Source: Ascaphus truei | Lineage: Eukaryota > Chordata > Amphibia > Anura > Ascaphidae | Length of the DNA stretch: 64,000 nt | NCBI GenBank assembly: GCA_036426205.1 | Contig: CM071568.1 | Span: forward strand, 51,000,040 to 51,064,039 | Direction of reading: 5' to 3' | Shown: positions 53,540 through 63,896 of the stretch, one piece after another | Layout of the letters: each line of letters starts with the position of its first letter | Numbering within the stretch: the first letter of the stretch is position 1 | Translations under genes and position numbers: made by a program | The notes under the pieces: model-generated | Told to the model about the DNA's origin: nothing | The model's database searches: none | What the model saw: only the letters and a program-made list of their open reading frames with translations

Positions 53540-54260
53540 TGAATCAACACAATACATCAACAACTGCATAGAAAACAACCTAGCCTTCCTACGCAACATT
53601 CCAAACTCAACCTACTAATGGACTCAACGCAAACGCAATCTATTTGCAATTATTAAAGAACCTGGAAAACCAACAATGTTCTTGACTCTGAGTGCAAATG
53701 AAATTGGTTGGCCTTGCTTAGTTCAAACACTACAAGTTCCAGAACAATGGTCTTGACATTAGCGAGAATGACACAGCCAATTTACATTTCATGCAGAAGG
53801 CTTCCTTAATTAATGAGGACGCAGTTATTTATGCTATATACTTTAATAAAATTGGTGATGTTATTATGAATATACTGCAGTCCAAAAGATACAGCCCCTT
53901 TGAAAATTTTTGTGGTTAATTTTTTTAAGTGAATCGAATTTCAACATCGTGGCATGCCACATGCTCACATTCTGCTGTGGCTAAATAATGCCCCAAAAGA
54001 CCCACTGGGTGCCAACAAAGCAGACACCAGTGCCATGATAGACCAACTCATTTCTGTATCCGCTGCCAATGCATCGGGAAATATCAAACTTCAAATACAC
54101 AAACATACATTCACGTGCTACAAGAAAATAGTAACAGATAAACGGCAGGTGTGTCGCTTTGAAGCTCTATTCATGCCCTGTTGCTTGAAAGACGGACGGC
54201 AAAAAAAATACACAGCTCATTACATGACAATCTGACACAATCTAGAGAATAACGATTAAG
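53540..54260 (+). pseudogene. Helitron Rep (HUH endonuclease) region
   Basis: Broken frames include a TMFLTLSANEIGWP segment and the HUH box as RGMPHAHILLWL, with the two metal-binding His at 53960-53968. ASGNIKLQIHKHTFTCYKK and a CRFEALFMPC segment follow. In Helitrons this domain nicks the DNA strand and carries out rolling-circle transfer. Stops upstream of the HUH box (for example 53730-53780) show decay. Confidence 0.85.
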
Positions 54261-54808
54261 GTGACATAGATACCTTCTTTAAGGCTAATGATATTAATTC
54301 ATATGAGTATTGCTTAGATGTACTCAGAGCTGCCATTAAATGACCCAAAGTTTTCCTAAAGAGGCTACCGAGTGAAAAGTTGCGCAAGCCTTTCAATACC
54401 TTCATCTGTAACATTTTAAAATCAAACACCAGCATACAATTTATAACTATGCTTCTTATGTTGTTGACTACATTAACAAGACAAACATAGGTATCAGTAA
54501 CTTAAAACGACACATAATTACCATTATGAACGAGCATCCAGAGTTCGATATCATTGAAAAAACAAGGAAACTAAGCATCAACATGCTCAACACCATTGAA
54601 ATCACAAGCCAAGAAGCCGTCTGATATTTACTACATCAACCCATGTCTCAGAGCTCAGTGGTCGTAGTTTACATTCCCACCCTCTGGCCTATTGAGCGAC
54701 AGCGACTAAGGAAATCAAACGAGGAGATGAACAACGATAACCTCAATGATGAGTCCTGCGACATATGGAATGAGAACTGGTTTGTAGTATGAGAAAAGAC
54801 CGCAATAC
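54261..54808 (+). pseudogene. Helitron linker between Rep and helicase
   Basis: Frame fragments correspond to the middle of Helitron proteins: KRLPSEK-like and VEYVNKTN-like segments near 54365-54490, then NEHPEFDI and YIPTLWPIERQR at about 54530-54700. Stops and shifts are frequent. Confidence 0.6.
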
Positions 54809-56174
54809 TTGGACGATATAACGATGGCATATTTTGTCACCAATTACACATGTAGAGTCAAAGGTATGTACAAGAAACGCCAGTATCCACACATAATACG
54901 CTGTCGTAATTATGACATGGCTCAAGATGTCAATGAATTTAAGCATGAAATGTTCACTCTACACACGCCATTTCAAAAGGAGGAGGAGGAAATTCTATCC
55001 GAGATAACATTTTTGATCATCTACGATACAAATGAGGAGCTAATTTTAGAGCACCATAAACTCTACGAATTAGACTTAACTAGAGATATAGAAATCTGCA
55101 AACAAATGTGTCACAAGAAAGGCAATGCTGATGCTCAAGAGAAATACAGGAGTTATCTACACAAACTGGTCACTAGATTGCCACAAGAAACCCATGTGAA
55201 CCAACAGTTTTATGATCATCCAGACAGTGTAATGAATGCAGATCTTAGGCTCGCCACGCTCAACAAATTTGGTGCTATTGCAAAGAAACATGACAATTTA
55301 ATGTCTAAGGAACAATTTTCTAAACTCATGCAAATGATAAATGAAAAACAAAAAGGCCTACTAATGCATGTAATTTGGAGCATACTATCTCCATATGGCT
55401 AACCACTTCAGATATTTATTACTGGGCCCGCCGGCTGTGGTAAAACTTTTGTTATACACCTTTTAATGGACATTTTCAATCGCTTCAGTAACACAGACGG
55501 ATACTGTAATGCATACATTTCTTGTGCATCCACTGGTAAAGCTGCCGTGGCAATTGATGGCACTACCATACATACCGCTCTGAAAATATCCATTTCTAGA
55601 AATGTGCCAATTTCAATTGAAGTTGCTCACCAATATCGAACTCTCTTCAAATACGTGCAAGTCCTTATCATTGGTGAAGTCAGTATGATAAGTGCCGAGT
55701 TATTGTTGCAAATAGATGAAAGACAAACAAATAACTGGAAATGTTGATAACCACTTTGGTGGACAAAGCATCTTTTTAATCAGTGACTTGCATCAATTGC
55801 CTCCGGTTCGTACAACACCCCTCTATAAGCAGATAAAACAGCGTATGGCGTGACCCACATTGTGGCATGGGCTTAAATACTATTAACTCCAGGAAGTTAT
55901 GCATCAGTCAAACATTATGTTTTCAAGAGTGCTAACTAAAATTGGTAACGGCATACAATTGGATGAATGTGAACAACAACTAATTGAATCACGTTTCTTC
56001 ACGAAAGACGAAGCTGACCATCTATGTCCCAACGGAATACGCCTCTATTTGCGCAATCATTCGGTCAACACGTACATCCAATTCATTCTGGAAAAAGTAA
56101 TGTCTATAACACTAGATATCTTTGTTGGCTGTAGAAAAACAGAGCAAGAAGCCCACGTTCGGCAAAAACTTTAA
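54809..56174 (+). pseudogene. Helitron PIF1-like helicase
   Basis: The frame 54809-55402 (RCRNYDMAQDVNEFKHEM, then LMHVIWSILSPYG) ends in TAA at 55400, but the same frame continues past it as TGPAGCGKTFVIHL. Walker A is G-P-A-G-C-G-K-T at 55424-55447, intact. The normal IIDEVSM Walker B reads IIGEVSM, losing the Asp. A later piece (55899-56174) has MFSRVLTKIGNG and ESRFFTKDEADHLCPNGIRL. The helicase would have unwound the donor strand. The element is inactive. Confidence 0.87.
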
Positions 56175-56199
56175 AAAAAGGTCTGTGCTCGATACCAGT

Positions 56200-56560
56200 G
56201 GCTTACCCTACAAACTCCCACTGGTCATTGGAAAACCACCCATCACCCCTGGGAGGCCTAACAACCCACCCCACAGCAACTACCCCCATCTCCCAGTCTC
56301 CCGACCCCCAACAAGAGAATTACCCCACACACACAATAATGGGCAATAATCCTATTAGCCAAATGTGGGTAATAGGACTTTTGCCCATTGAAAAGCATAA
56401 AAAATACATTAAATAAAAAGTACAGTAATTACAATAAATGATAACATACAGTAATACAAACTAAGCCATTAAATCCATTTATGTCCCAGGTAGCCGCAGT
56501 GACCATCAATGGATTTAATTTAATGTCACTAAATCTATTAAACAAAAAGAATCACCTAGA
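56200..56560 (+). mobile_element. Helitron-associated 3' block
   Basis: C-rich sequence, then AATCCTATTAGCCAAATGTG, then AATACATTAAATAAAAAGTA and a CCATCAATGGATTTAA segment. The same order appears at 22735-23340. It directly follows the helicase remains, so it is probably the Helitron 3' region. I could not identify the terminal CTRR and hairpin. Confidence 0.5.
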
Positions 56561-56779
56561 AAGTAATGTTTTTCTTTCATTAATAAACCTGAAGCAATTA
56601 TATGGACTGGTTTTGCAGTACCAGTCCTGATTTCTTATTGGACATTGCAAAATGGGAAATTCATATTAGTAGTGAGGTATAATTTAGTGTGCAGGCTGTA
56701 TAACATGTTAAGTGTCACATATCAAGTTTATGTGGAGTTAAAATTGGATTTGAAGTGGAGGTGAAGAATACAAGAAGAT

Positions 56780-57700
56780 CTGGATTCTGCCCTTCATGAA
56801 CAACCCTCCAACTGTGAAAACTTGGCTTTCTATATCCTCTTTCAGTTTTTACACATCTACAGACTCACTTTCTAAGATGCTGTTTAACCTTCAGTGCTAC
56901 ACTGCCCTCCCAGGCCTGATTTATACATCTGCTGTTTCAACTCTTATTCTTCTAAACCTCCAATACCTGGGAAGTCTCTCCTCCTATCGGCCTCTCCCTG
57001 CATCTCATTATGCCCTCCTTATTGCTTTAACTGTTTGCTGTTTCCTCACTTCTTTGTAACTTTTATGTCTTCTCCACTTTCCCCACACCCCTCCTTTTAT
57101 CCATATCTCTTAATCTCTCCTTCCCTCCACCAATGCATGTGCCCAGATACAGCACCACTATGTACAGACCTCTTTCCCAGCAACTTCTACACCCCTCAAT
57201 AAAAGCACCCCCACAAATCCTCTGTTCACCTTCTCTCTCTCTCTCTCTCTCTCTCTACTCTTCCTTCTTGCTGCTAGGGATATCTCTCCTAATCCAGGAC
57301 CCAGACATACACACCTGCTCTCGCCCACACTTCCCTGCCACCTCTTTCCCTACTAATGGTGTTAATATATCTAATTACTATTAACCAACCTTAAAACTCA
57401 CCTCTCAAAAGAAGCATCCCAATAGCCTCCGCTCATCGCTACTGTCAGACACCCACAGTCGCTCCTACCAACCATTGTGGCCAAGCACTGCCATCTACTG
57501 CACGTTTTCCCTCACCTGCAGTCTCTGTAAGTCTCCCAATATAGCACTTTGATTGTAAGCTCTCTGGGTCAGGGATTTCCTTTTCTATTGTCTGACTTTG
57601 CTGCGCATATTGTATTATTACAATTCCCTGTACTGTATTGTCTTTGCAAAGCATTGAGTACACTGTCAGCACTATTTAAATAGAGATATACATACATACA
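56780..57700 (+). mobile_element. LINE 3' end (CR1/L2-like) with (CT)n
   Basis: The last 170 bp (GATTGTAAGCTCTCTGGGTC through TCAGCACTATTTAAATAGAG and CATACATAC) match the common 3' tail of CR1/L2-like LINEs or their SINEs in frogs. A (CT)n lies at 57233-57256. The T-rich sequence upstream has no recognisable frame. Confidence 0.55.
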
Positions 57701-58855
57701 AATCTTATGCAATTGTTATTATTATGGTGTTTTAGTTGATAGGTAAGTTTTTTTCCAGCAGAGCCCTAGTTTTGCATTTTACCTACAATGCATTTCTAAT
57801 TGTGCATCTGTTTACAATGATGATGATAATGTTAACACAGCCCTGAGATCCATTCATTTTAAAGGTTTTCTTTACTTTTCATAGTTTTGCTCTTTAAGTG
57901 AATATTGTTTGGTCACTAAAGGTTCAAATGGGTCAACCCGAAATATATCTCCTCCAAGAGATTAAATCGACATTAAAAGAACAAAGAATGTCCGGACCAT
58001 TTCTTTTTTTTCCCCTTACAAAGGCCTTTTCAAAGATCTGAACTGAAAAGGGGATTTTTTTTTTCACATAAGAGAATTTCCTAAGGGTGGTAAGAACTTT
58101 GATTTATTCCATTCTGCCTTTCATGAAAATGTAAAGAGTGAGGAAGTTAGACTTCATAAATCAAGGTTAACTATATACACTTTCAACTAAACTCAAGAAG
58201 AATTTAAACACAAAACAAGCTGCTGTCTGTCGGAAACTCTTGTGCTTTTATGTAGAGGCATAATCTGTAGGCTGTTTGTAAGTGTGCCTTAAAAGTGACG
58301 CTGGTGTAACGCTAATAATTATCCTAGTGAAGTAAAACCTACTGTAGGAAAGAATCTTGGGGCAGGTCTATTTCAGCTTCTCAATTGACAGTAATTAAAA
58401 TAGGCTTTACAGTCAAACAGTTGATAACACATTTCCACCAGATGTGAAGTCACACTTGACATTTCCCATAGCACGTCTGAGAAGTGTCCTTTTAAAAGTT
58501 ATTATATAAAAACAAACTTCCATTCTCTTGCCCTTCTCTCATCCTGTTTTTCCATGATCCATAACAAATAAATATGATATTTCATATAATTTATTTGGGC
58601 TGTCAGTTTATTGACGGTCATTGTTTGTAATTTAATAAAAGAAGAAACAGAAAAATCATAAACAATTAATGCAGAGATTTTGTAGCTATACAGTAAAATG
58701 TAATTGCATTGAACAAAAAAAAATTATACGTTTGCTCATGTCAAAAATATGTTTTTAATTATTGCTCTTTCCTGCTAATGTTAGGTCAAAAATATTTCCT
58801 TTTTTTTTTTTTTTTTTTAAAGTAACAGACACTGTAATCTGTGGTTTTGGGGCAT
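57701..58855. other. long stretch without a gene
   Basis: AT-rich, with an 18-bp T-run at 58801-58818 and otherwise no feature. Confidence 0.4.
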
Positions 58856-58954
58856 CCTTAATATGGACTAAAAGGCCCTCCAATTAACAATTAACAAATT
58901 AACATTTAATATAGACATTAATCACCCTGGAGGGCCTTTTAGTCCATATTAAGG
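58856..58954. mobile_element. 99-bp MITE with TTAA ends and a perfect inverted repeat
   Basis: Arms of 27 bp (58856-58882 and 58928-58954) are perfect complements, around a 45-bp AT-rich spacer. TTAA lies symmetrically in both arms (58858-58861 and 58949-58952), as expected if it is the target duplication of a piggyBac- or Kolobok/T2-type element whose own TIR begins TATGGACTAAAAGG. Confidence 0.75.
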
Positions 58955-58996
58955 TTCTTCTTTATATGTCACACATATTCCAGTTTTTTATGCATA

Positions 58997-59344
58997 CACT
59001 GGCGACACACTTTATTGCAGTGTGGCCAGTACCGCAAGCCGGGAGATTTCCCGGCTTGCAAGTGGCAGCCCCTCGGCGTGCGCGCGGTCACGCGTCATCG
59101 GGTGCCTGCACCCCCTGCACGCACGTCCAGGGCTCCCCGAGGGAGCCCTGGTGTCCCGCGATGTGGGGGACGGCGGCAGGGGGTTCCGGGGGACCCGGCG
59201 GACCCGGAGAGGAGAGGGGGAAGCCGCGATCGGCGGGCCTCTCCTCTGCTGCTTCGGCGCGCGCCCGGCACCCTCCGGCACGCGCCAGGTAACTGCTGCG
59301 GCCGAGAACGGGCAAATGCTCGAATAAACTCGGCCGCAGCAGTA
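58997..59344. mobile_element. MITE with CACTGGCGACACAC end, GC-rich copy 2
   Basis: The left end CACTGGCGACACACTTTATT equals that at 34728. The right end GCTCGAATAAACTCGGCCGC then AGCAGTA is similar to the right end at 35126. The core is strongly GC-rich and includes GCAAGCCGGGA / TCCCGGCTTGC arms. Frames on both strands here are composition artefacts. Confidence 0.7.
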
Positions 59345-60130
59345 GCCTGCTTTCTCTGCCCATTTATTATGTAAAATATAACTCCAGTTATTTATCAAAC
59401 AAGTTATATGGGGTTACTATCAATCTCCCCATTGAGTGTAATATATGAATATTCACAGACATGAATATATATGTTTCCACATAGAATACATAAAGGACAA
59501 ATGATTTATGATTTATATTCTATGCCAAAAGAATTGTTATTGTTATTGAAAATGAGTATATGGTTAAATAATGACAACACATTGTCCTTCATCTAACTCT
59601 ATGAACTAACGTTGCAGTTCCAAGATCCGCTTTACAATGTCTAATAATGTGTAATTGTTTCTGTTTGTTATGTGTGTTTTTATGGTTGCTAGGCATGGTT
59701 CATCATGCGTATTTTATTCATATCTGTTTCCCTCCCCAAGTCTTTCTATCCTCTTTGCCACCCCCCTTCTCCTTCCCCCCAAAACCCCCTCCCCCCCCCC
59801 CCCCCCCCACCGCTGATTCTTTAGTTCATATAGCCATGTACTTATTCCCATACACGATCGAGATGAGAAGTTCACTGCTATTTGTTATTGTTTTGGGGTT
59901 GCCATAACAACGTCGCGGCTGGTGTTGCAGGAAGGGGTGTACGTGCGGCTGCCTCATATGCGCGTCATTCCCCTGCTTGAAACACATCCACGGCATCTTG
60001 CTCTCCATTGGCTATGAGCATCAACCAATGAGGGTGCATTTCGGCGATTTTCGCGCCAAATTCACGCAGCGCGATGACGCAGGTGGGCGGGGCTTACTCC
60101 TTAAGACTGGGGAGAAGAACGGCGCGAGTC
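59345..60130. other. no gene; C-rich tract
   Basis: C-run with A and T breaks at 59757-59812. A near X-box (GTTGCCATAACAAC, 59898-59911) precedes the repeat body of motif L, which is GC-richer. Confidence 0.45.
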
Positions 60131-60132
60131 AG

Positions 60133-60173
60133 CTCTATGATTAAGGACTATGTTAGTCCGAAACGCGTCAGAG
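60133..60173 (+). ncRNA. hammerhead-like motif L (A3-U8 core)
   Basis: Stem I is CTCT/AGAG and the core AUGAUUA at 60137-60143. Stem II is GGAC/GTCC around TATGTTA. GAA is at 60160-60162, then the palindrome ACGCGT and C at 60169. Core bases 3 and 8 are A and U, a third pairing type. AATAAA lies at 60199-60204, then TTTTTAACCC. Confidence 0.6.
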
Positions 60174-60229
60174 TGTGTCCCCCATACCATGATTTGTTAA
60201 TAAAAACTTATTTTTAACCCACACCTTGC

Positions 60230-60694
60230 TGGTCTCCTACTCTACTCAGCTGTGCACCGCTGGAATCCCAGGATTTCTACCACTAACAGACACTGTACTT
60301 GTTACTTTATTGCTTGACTTTATCATGTGACAGTTCAAAACAAACAAAATAGTTGAAAAGCAAAAAAAAAATTAGTTTCCAATATGAGGAATTAGCAGCT
60401 TGTATGAACGTTTGACAGAATTACAGATTTAAAAGATTAATAAAGATGGTAGAAAAAATACATAAATGAATGTAGATCTACACTCAATAATCGTGTGCTG
60501 GTTGGTTATAAGTAGGAAGCCACAATATCTATTGGGTGACCTAGCAGCCATATTTGATTTTTTCTGAACAAGCAATAAAAAAAACACCATGGCGCTCTTA
60601 AATGACAATATCTAAGTAAAGGTGGTAAAGTGATATAGTGAAATACATATAAAAATAATATAATTAAATAGTGTCCGTGCAACGTGAAAAGAAA
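60230..60694. other. A-rich repeat-like sequence, no gene
   Basis: It includes a CACCATGGCGCTCTTAAATG block at about 60585, similar to other GCGCT starts. No coding feature. Confidence 0.4.
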
Positions 60695-61874
60695 TGTAGC
60701 CAGGTTCCCCTTTGTCCTCTTACCTCGCGGTCCGAGACGTGTGGGGGAAGGCTACGGGGAGACGCTGGGTGCTGCCGTAGTGGGAGGCTTATCTGGCACA
60801 GGAGCAGGGAGGTTGTTAGTGGTGGCTGTGAGGCGAGCAGATCGCCGGGACTCTGAGGTGACGCCAGGATGCAGGGCGCCACCCTCTTGGTTGACCGCGC
60901 ATGCGCAGTGTGTGCTTAGCGCATGCGCATTGGATTTAAGTGCTGCGGCCATAAGGGGCAGGCTCCATATGGTACTACAAGTCCCAGCAGCCTCTAGGTT
61001 GTTCCTCATGTGGGTAGAGACAGCCAATAGGGCTGCAGGGTTAACGGCAGGGAAGAAGAGTTACATTTGGCGCGCAGAGCACCACGAGTGAGTCGGGAGC
61101 AGGACAGCAAGGGGTGAGGTAAGGTCCAGGGAGAAGTGCTCTGCTGGACTAGGCCAGATACCCCTTAGATCCCAGCTAGACCCCATCACTATTAGCTTGT
61201 GTGCTGTAGAGAAGGCCCCAAGACAGGGATGCCCCCCTTAGCACATTAGTGGTAGTCAGCACATTTGTGATGGACGCATGCGGTGTGCGTGGCCTGCGGT
61301 GTGGGACCATACCCAGGCCCATACAAAGAGACTCTTAAGGGTGAGACTCTGCAGCAGGAGTTCACCCCACACAGAGGCGGATGCCTTCGTTGGACAGACT
61401 GGACCGACTTGCTTCAGGGATCAGACGGATTCTTGCGCTATTCAGCAGTACCCGGGTACTGGAGAGCCCAGGAAGGTATACCATCTAAGTGCACCAACAG
61501 TTCTCAAGGGTAGCGCTACTCCCTACACTTTTGGTGCGGACTGACGTTGTGGAACGGACACTGGGACACTGGTGCCACCGCACCCCAAGTACTGTGGGGA
61601 TACTCCACATGGTTAATATTGTGTTGTGTAGTTACTGTGTTGATGATGTGTTTAGTAAATATTCCTTTATAGTTCAAAGCATGTATATTTACTGCTGTAT
61701 TGTCTTGGGAGGGGCTATCCCACTGTGTGATGATTCTTCTCAGGTGGAGTCGCTGTGTGTAAGTGAACAAGGTCACCCCAGGCTCCCTTCAGCAGTGCAT
61801 CAGGCCTCATGTAAGCCACTCAGGTAAAACACCACAGGTAGTTTCCCTAGAAATGTGGGGGAAAGGGGGCTACA
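60695..61874 (+). mobile_element. probable solo LTR with promoter-like sites
   Basis: TGTAGCC at the left and GGCTACA at the right are 7-bp inverted ends of a 1.18-kb GC-rich unit inserted in A-rich repeat sequence. The flanking five bases do not clearly match, and no internal sequence adjoins, so the LTR reading rests on the ends and on composition. Confidence 0.5.
60896..61028 (+). promoter_or_regulatory. NRF1, ZNF143-like and CCAAT motif cluster
   Basis: GCGCATGCGC, the NRF1 palindrome, is at 60897-60906 and 60919-60928. ACTACAAGTCCCAGCAG at 60974-60990 fits the ZNF143/SBF motif. CCAAT is at 61024-61028 and, reversed, at 60929-60933. Such clusters are typical of TATA-less promoters. Activity is inferred. 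Confidence 0.5.
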
Positions 61875-62115
61875 GACATAAAAGTGAATAGAAACAAATT
61901 CGCCACTCAAAACCCAAACATGAACCGTCCTCATAGTTCTTAAAGTTGATGTTTTTGTGATGTGGGGAGTGCAGAATCAAACCAGAAAGATAAAGAAAAC
62001 ATGACCAAACTCTGGTCAAATACAAATTTTTAGAATAGTCTTGTGATGCCGAAATTCACATGGCCCCAATCATTTTAAAGCAATATATATATATATATAT
62101 ATATAATATATATAA

Positions 62116-62144
<29 letters not shown>
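61875..62144. other. A-rich repeat and (AT)n
   Basis: A-rich sequence, then (TA)n and ATAATATA blocks from about 62083 to 62145. Confidence 0.6.
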
Positions 62145-62146
<2 letters not shown>

Positions 62147-62710
62147 CACAAAGACAACACAAAAATTAAGTAGCGCTAAAGAGGATGTGAAATAACCCTA
62201 ATAAATGATAAATTATAATAACATATTTAAAATATTAAAATAAATTAAAATTACCACAATTTAACCTAATAATATCAACAAACCATAACGTGAACGTGAC
62301 GAAGTCGCCGCAGTGTGACGTAACGCGTAGAGCTGTGACGTCATCGCGTTCGTGTTGGTGTATTAGGAGTCCCTGGCTTCCCTGCGCTCCGGCTGGCGGT
62401 AATTTCAAGTGCTAGCAACCAATGTATGAGAGGGAGCAAAGGACGTGTAGGCATTGGATGCCTTTTTATCTTGCTGCCAATTTGGGATAGGAGTTCATGG
62501 TGAACCTGGGCTGTTTACATCCACTCTGCAAACCTGGGACTCACCCTACCACCGCAGATGACCACAATAGAGATTTCTCTCCCACGAATGGTTCTGTTTA
62601 AAATCCTGTAAGTGCACATTCTTATGGGTTGCTGATCTTTTAAATAAATGTACCTTATTTTTTAATCAGCTACGTGCTATGGAGCTTGCGCTTTTGTTTG
62701 TTTTTTGTTA
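62145..62710 (+). mobile_element. GCGCT-ended noncoding repeat with decayed hammerhead
   Basis: It begins CACAAAGACAACAC and AAGTAGCGCTAAAGAGG, and ends CTATGGAGCTTGCGCTTTTG before (AT)n. Near 62296-62332 a GTGACGAAG box, a stem and GTAACGCGTAG occupy the positions of a hammerhead, but both core boxes are mutated (GUGACGA and GUA for GAA). It shares both ends with 5585-5935. Confidence 0.5.
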
Positions 62711-63285
62711 TATATATATATATATCAGTAGAATGGGCTCAGGAATCTTCCCAGGGATATCTCCGTCTCCTTCAAAATGCTTCCTAGCTTTGATATGATA
62801 AAGCTGGTATACGGAGCAGCAGGGCAGCACTCCCAGAGACAGAAAAAAAATGCACAAAAAAAAATGCACAATAGTGCCAATTTTTTATTTTTTTTATTTA
62901 TGGATTTATGAATAGGTTTAAAAATGCACACTCACATTTATAAAAAAAAAAAAAAAACCTTTAAACACATAGGGGCCAATTCACAAAGCAGTGATAAAAT
63001 CAGTGCTTTTGCGTGCGACTATGCATTTTTTTTATCGCGCTATAAGACATGAAGCCAAAAGCAGGATTCACTAAGAAGTGAAGGCCATTTTTTTAAGGCC
63101 GATAGAAAAATGCACTATCGTGCGAGCTGTTTTTTTTTTTGCATCAGTGTTGTTGTGCTATAAATTCTATAGCGCGATAGCCGATAGAAAACAAAAGCAG
63201 CCTGTAAGAGCTGCACGGAGACGCTGCGTCTCCATGCATGGCTTTTACAGGCGATTGCGCAGGAAAAATATTGATTTTGATAATA
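62711..63285. other. A/T runs and repeat start, no gene
   Basis: It holds an A-run at 62941-62957 and then GGGGCCAATTCACAAAGCAG, which looks like the start of the palindromic repeat that follows, with several GATAGAAAAT-like echoes. Confidence 0.4.
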
Positions 63286-63510
63286 GGGTCTCCTGAGCTG
63301 AACCGCATTGGTTTCAGCCTCGGGACCCCCTACTTCCCGAGATACAGGCCCTGTTATTGGGTGCTTTGCTTTTAAATCTTCTGTGTCATGTGACCGGGGG
63401 ATTTAAATCCTGCAGGGGGATATTGGCACCCCGTAACGGGGCCTGTATCTCATGAAGTAGGGGGTCCCCGAGGCTGAAACCAATGTGGTTCAGCTCAGGA
63501 GACCCCTACT
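63286..63510. repeat. palindrome, arms A and B
   Basis: About 80 bp at 63286-63365 (TCCTGAGCTGAACCGCATTG, then CCCCCTACTTCCCGAGATAC) recurs inverted at 63427-63508, around GTCATGTGACC and TTTAAAT. It is a long hairpin. Confidence 0.8.
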
Positions 63511-63566
63511 CATGTACACTAGTATCAAAACACCAATAACAATAGAAAATAATTCATTACCGGTAA

Positions 63567-63896
63567 TGAAGCTGCTTTAATGTAATTTTTATTAATAGTA
63601 TGCAGGAGCAGGGTGTCTCCTGAGATGAACCGCATTGATTTCAGCCTCGGGGACCCCTTGCTTCCCGAATTACAGGCCGAGATATTGGGTGCCAGTATCC
63701 TTCATTATTTAAATCCCCCGGTCACATGACACGGACAATTTAAAAATGGCGGCAATACTGACACCCGATGCCCCATGCCGGGGCCTGTAACTCAGGAAGC
63801 AGGGGGTCCCTGAGCCAGAAATCAAAACGGTTCAGCTCAGGAAACCCCCTGCTCCTGCACACTATTAAAGAAAATTACATTAAAGCAGCTTCATTA
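63567..63896. repeat. palindrome, arms C and D
   Basis: The same repeat again in two inverted arms (63611-63693 and 63761-63849), with outer arms AATGAAGCTGCTTTAATGTA and its complement at 63567 and 63896. It is a second, complete foldback of the same family. Confidence 0.8.

Noticed and set aside
58966..59398. Several Arg/Pro/Ala-rich frames as possible gene or CpG-island exon
   Set aside because: GC-rich core of a MITE with recognisable termini; no splice sites or homology.
60671..61091. Frame of 135 codons in the GC-rich block as a first exon
   Set aside because: Inside a unit with LTR-like ends; no match, and the promoter-like motifs lie within the frame itself.
62290..62332. A further hammerhead (motif M)
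   Set aside because: Both the core box and GAA are mutated; only the palindrome ACGCGT region is left.
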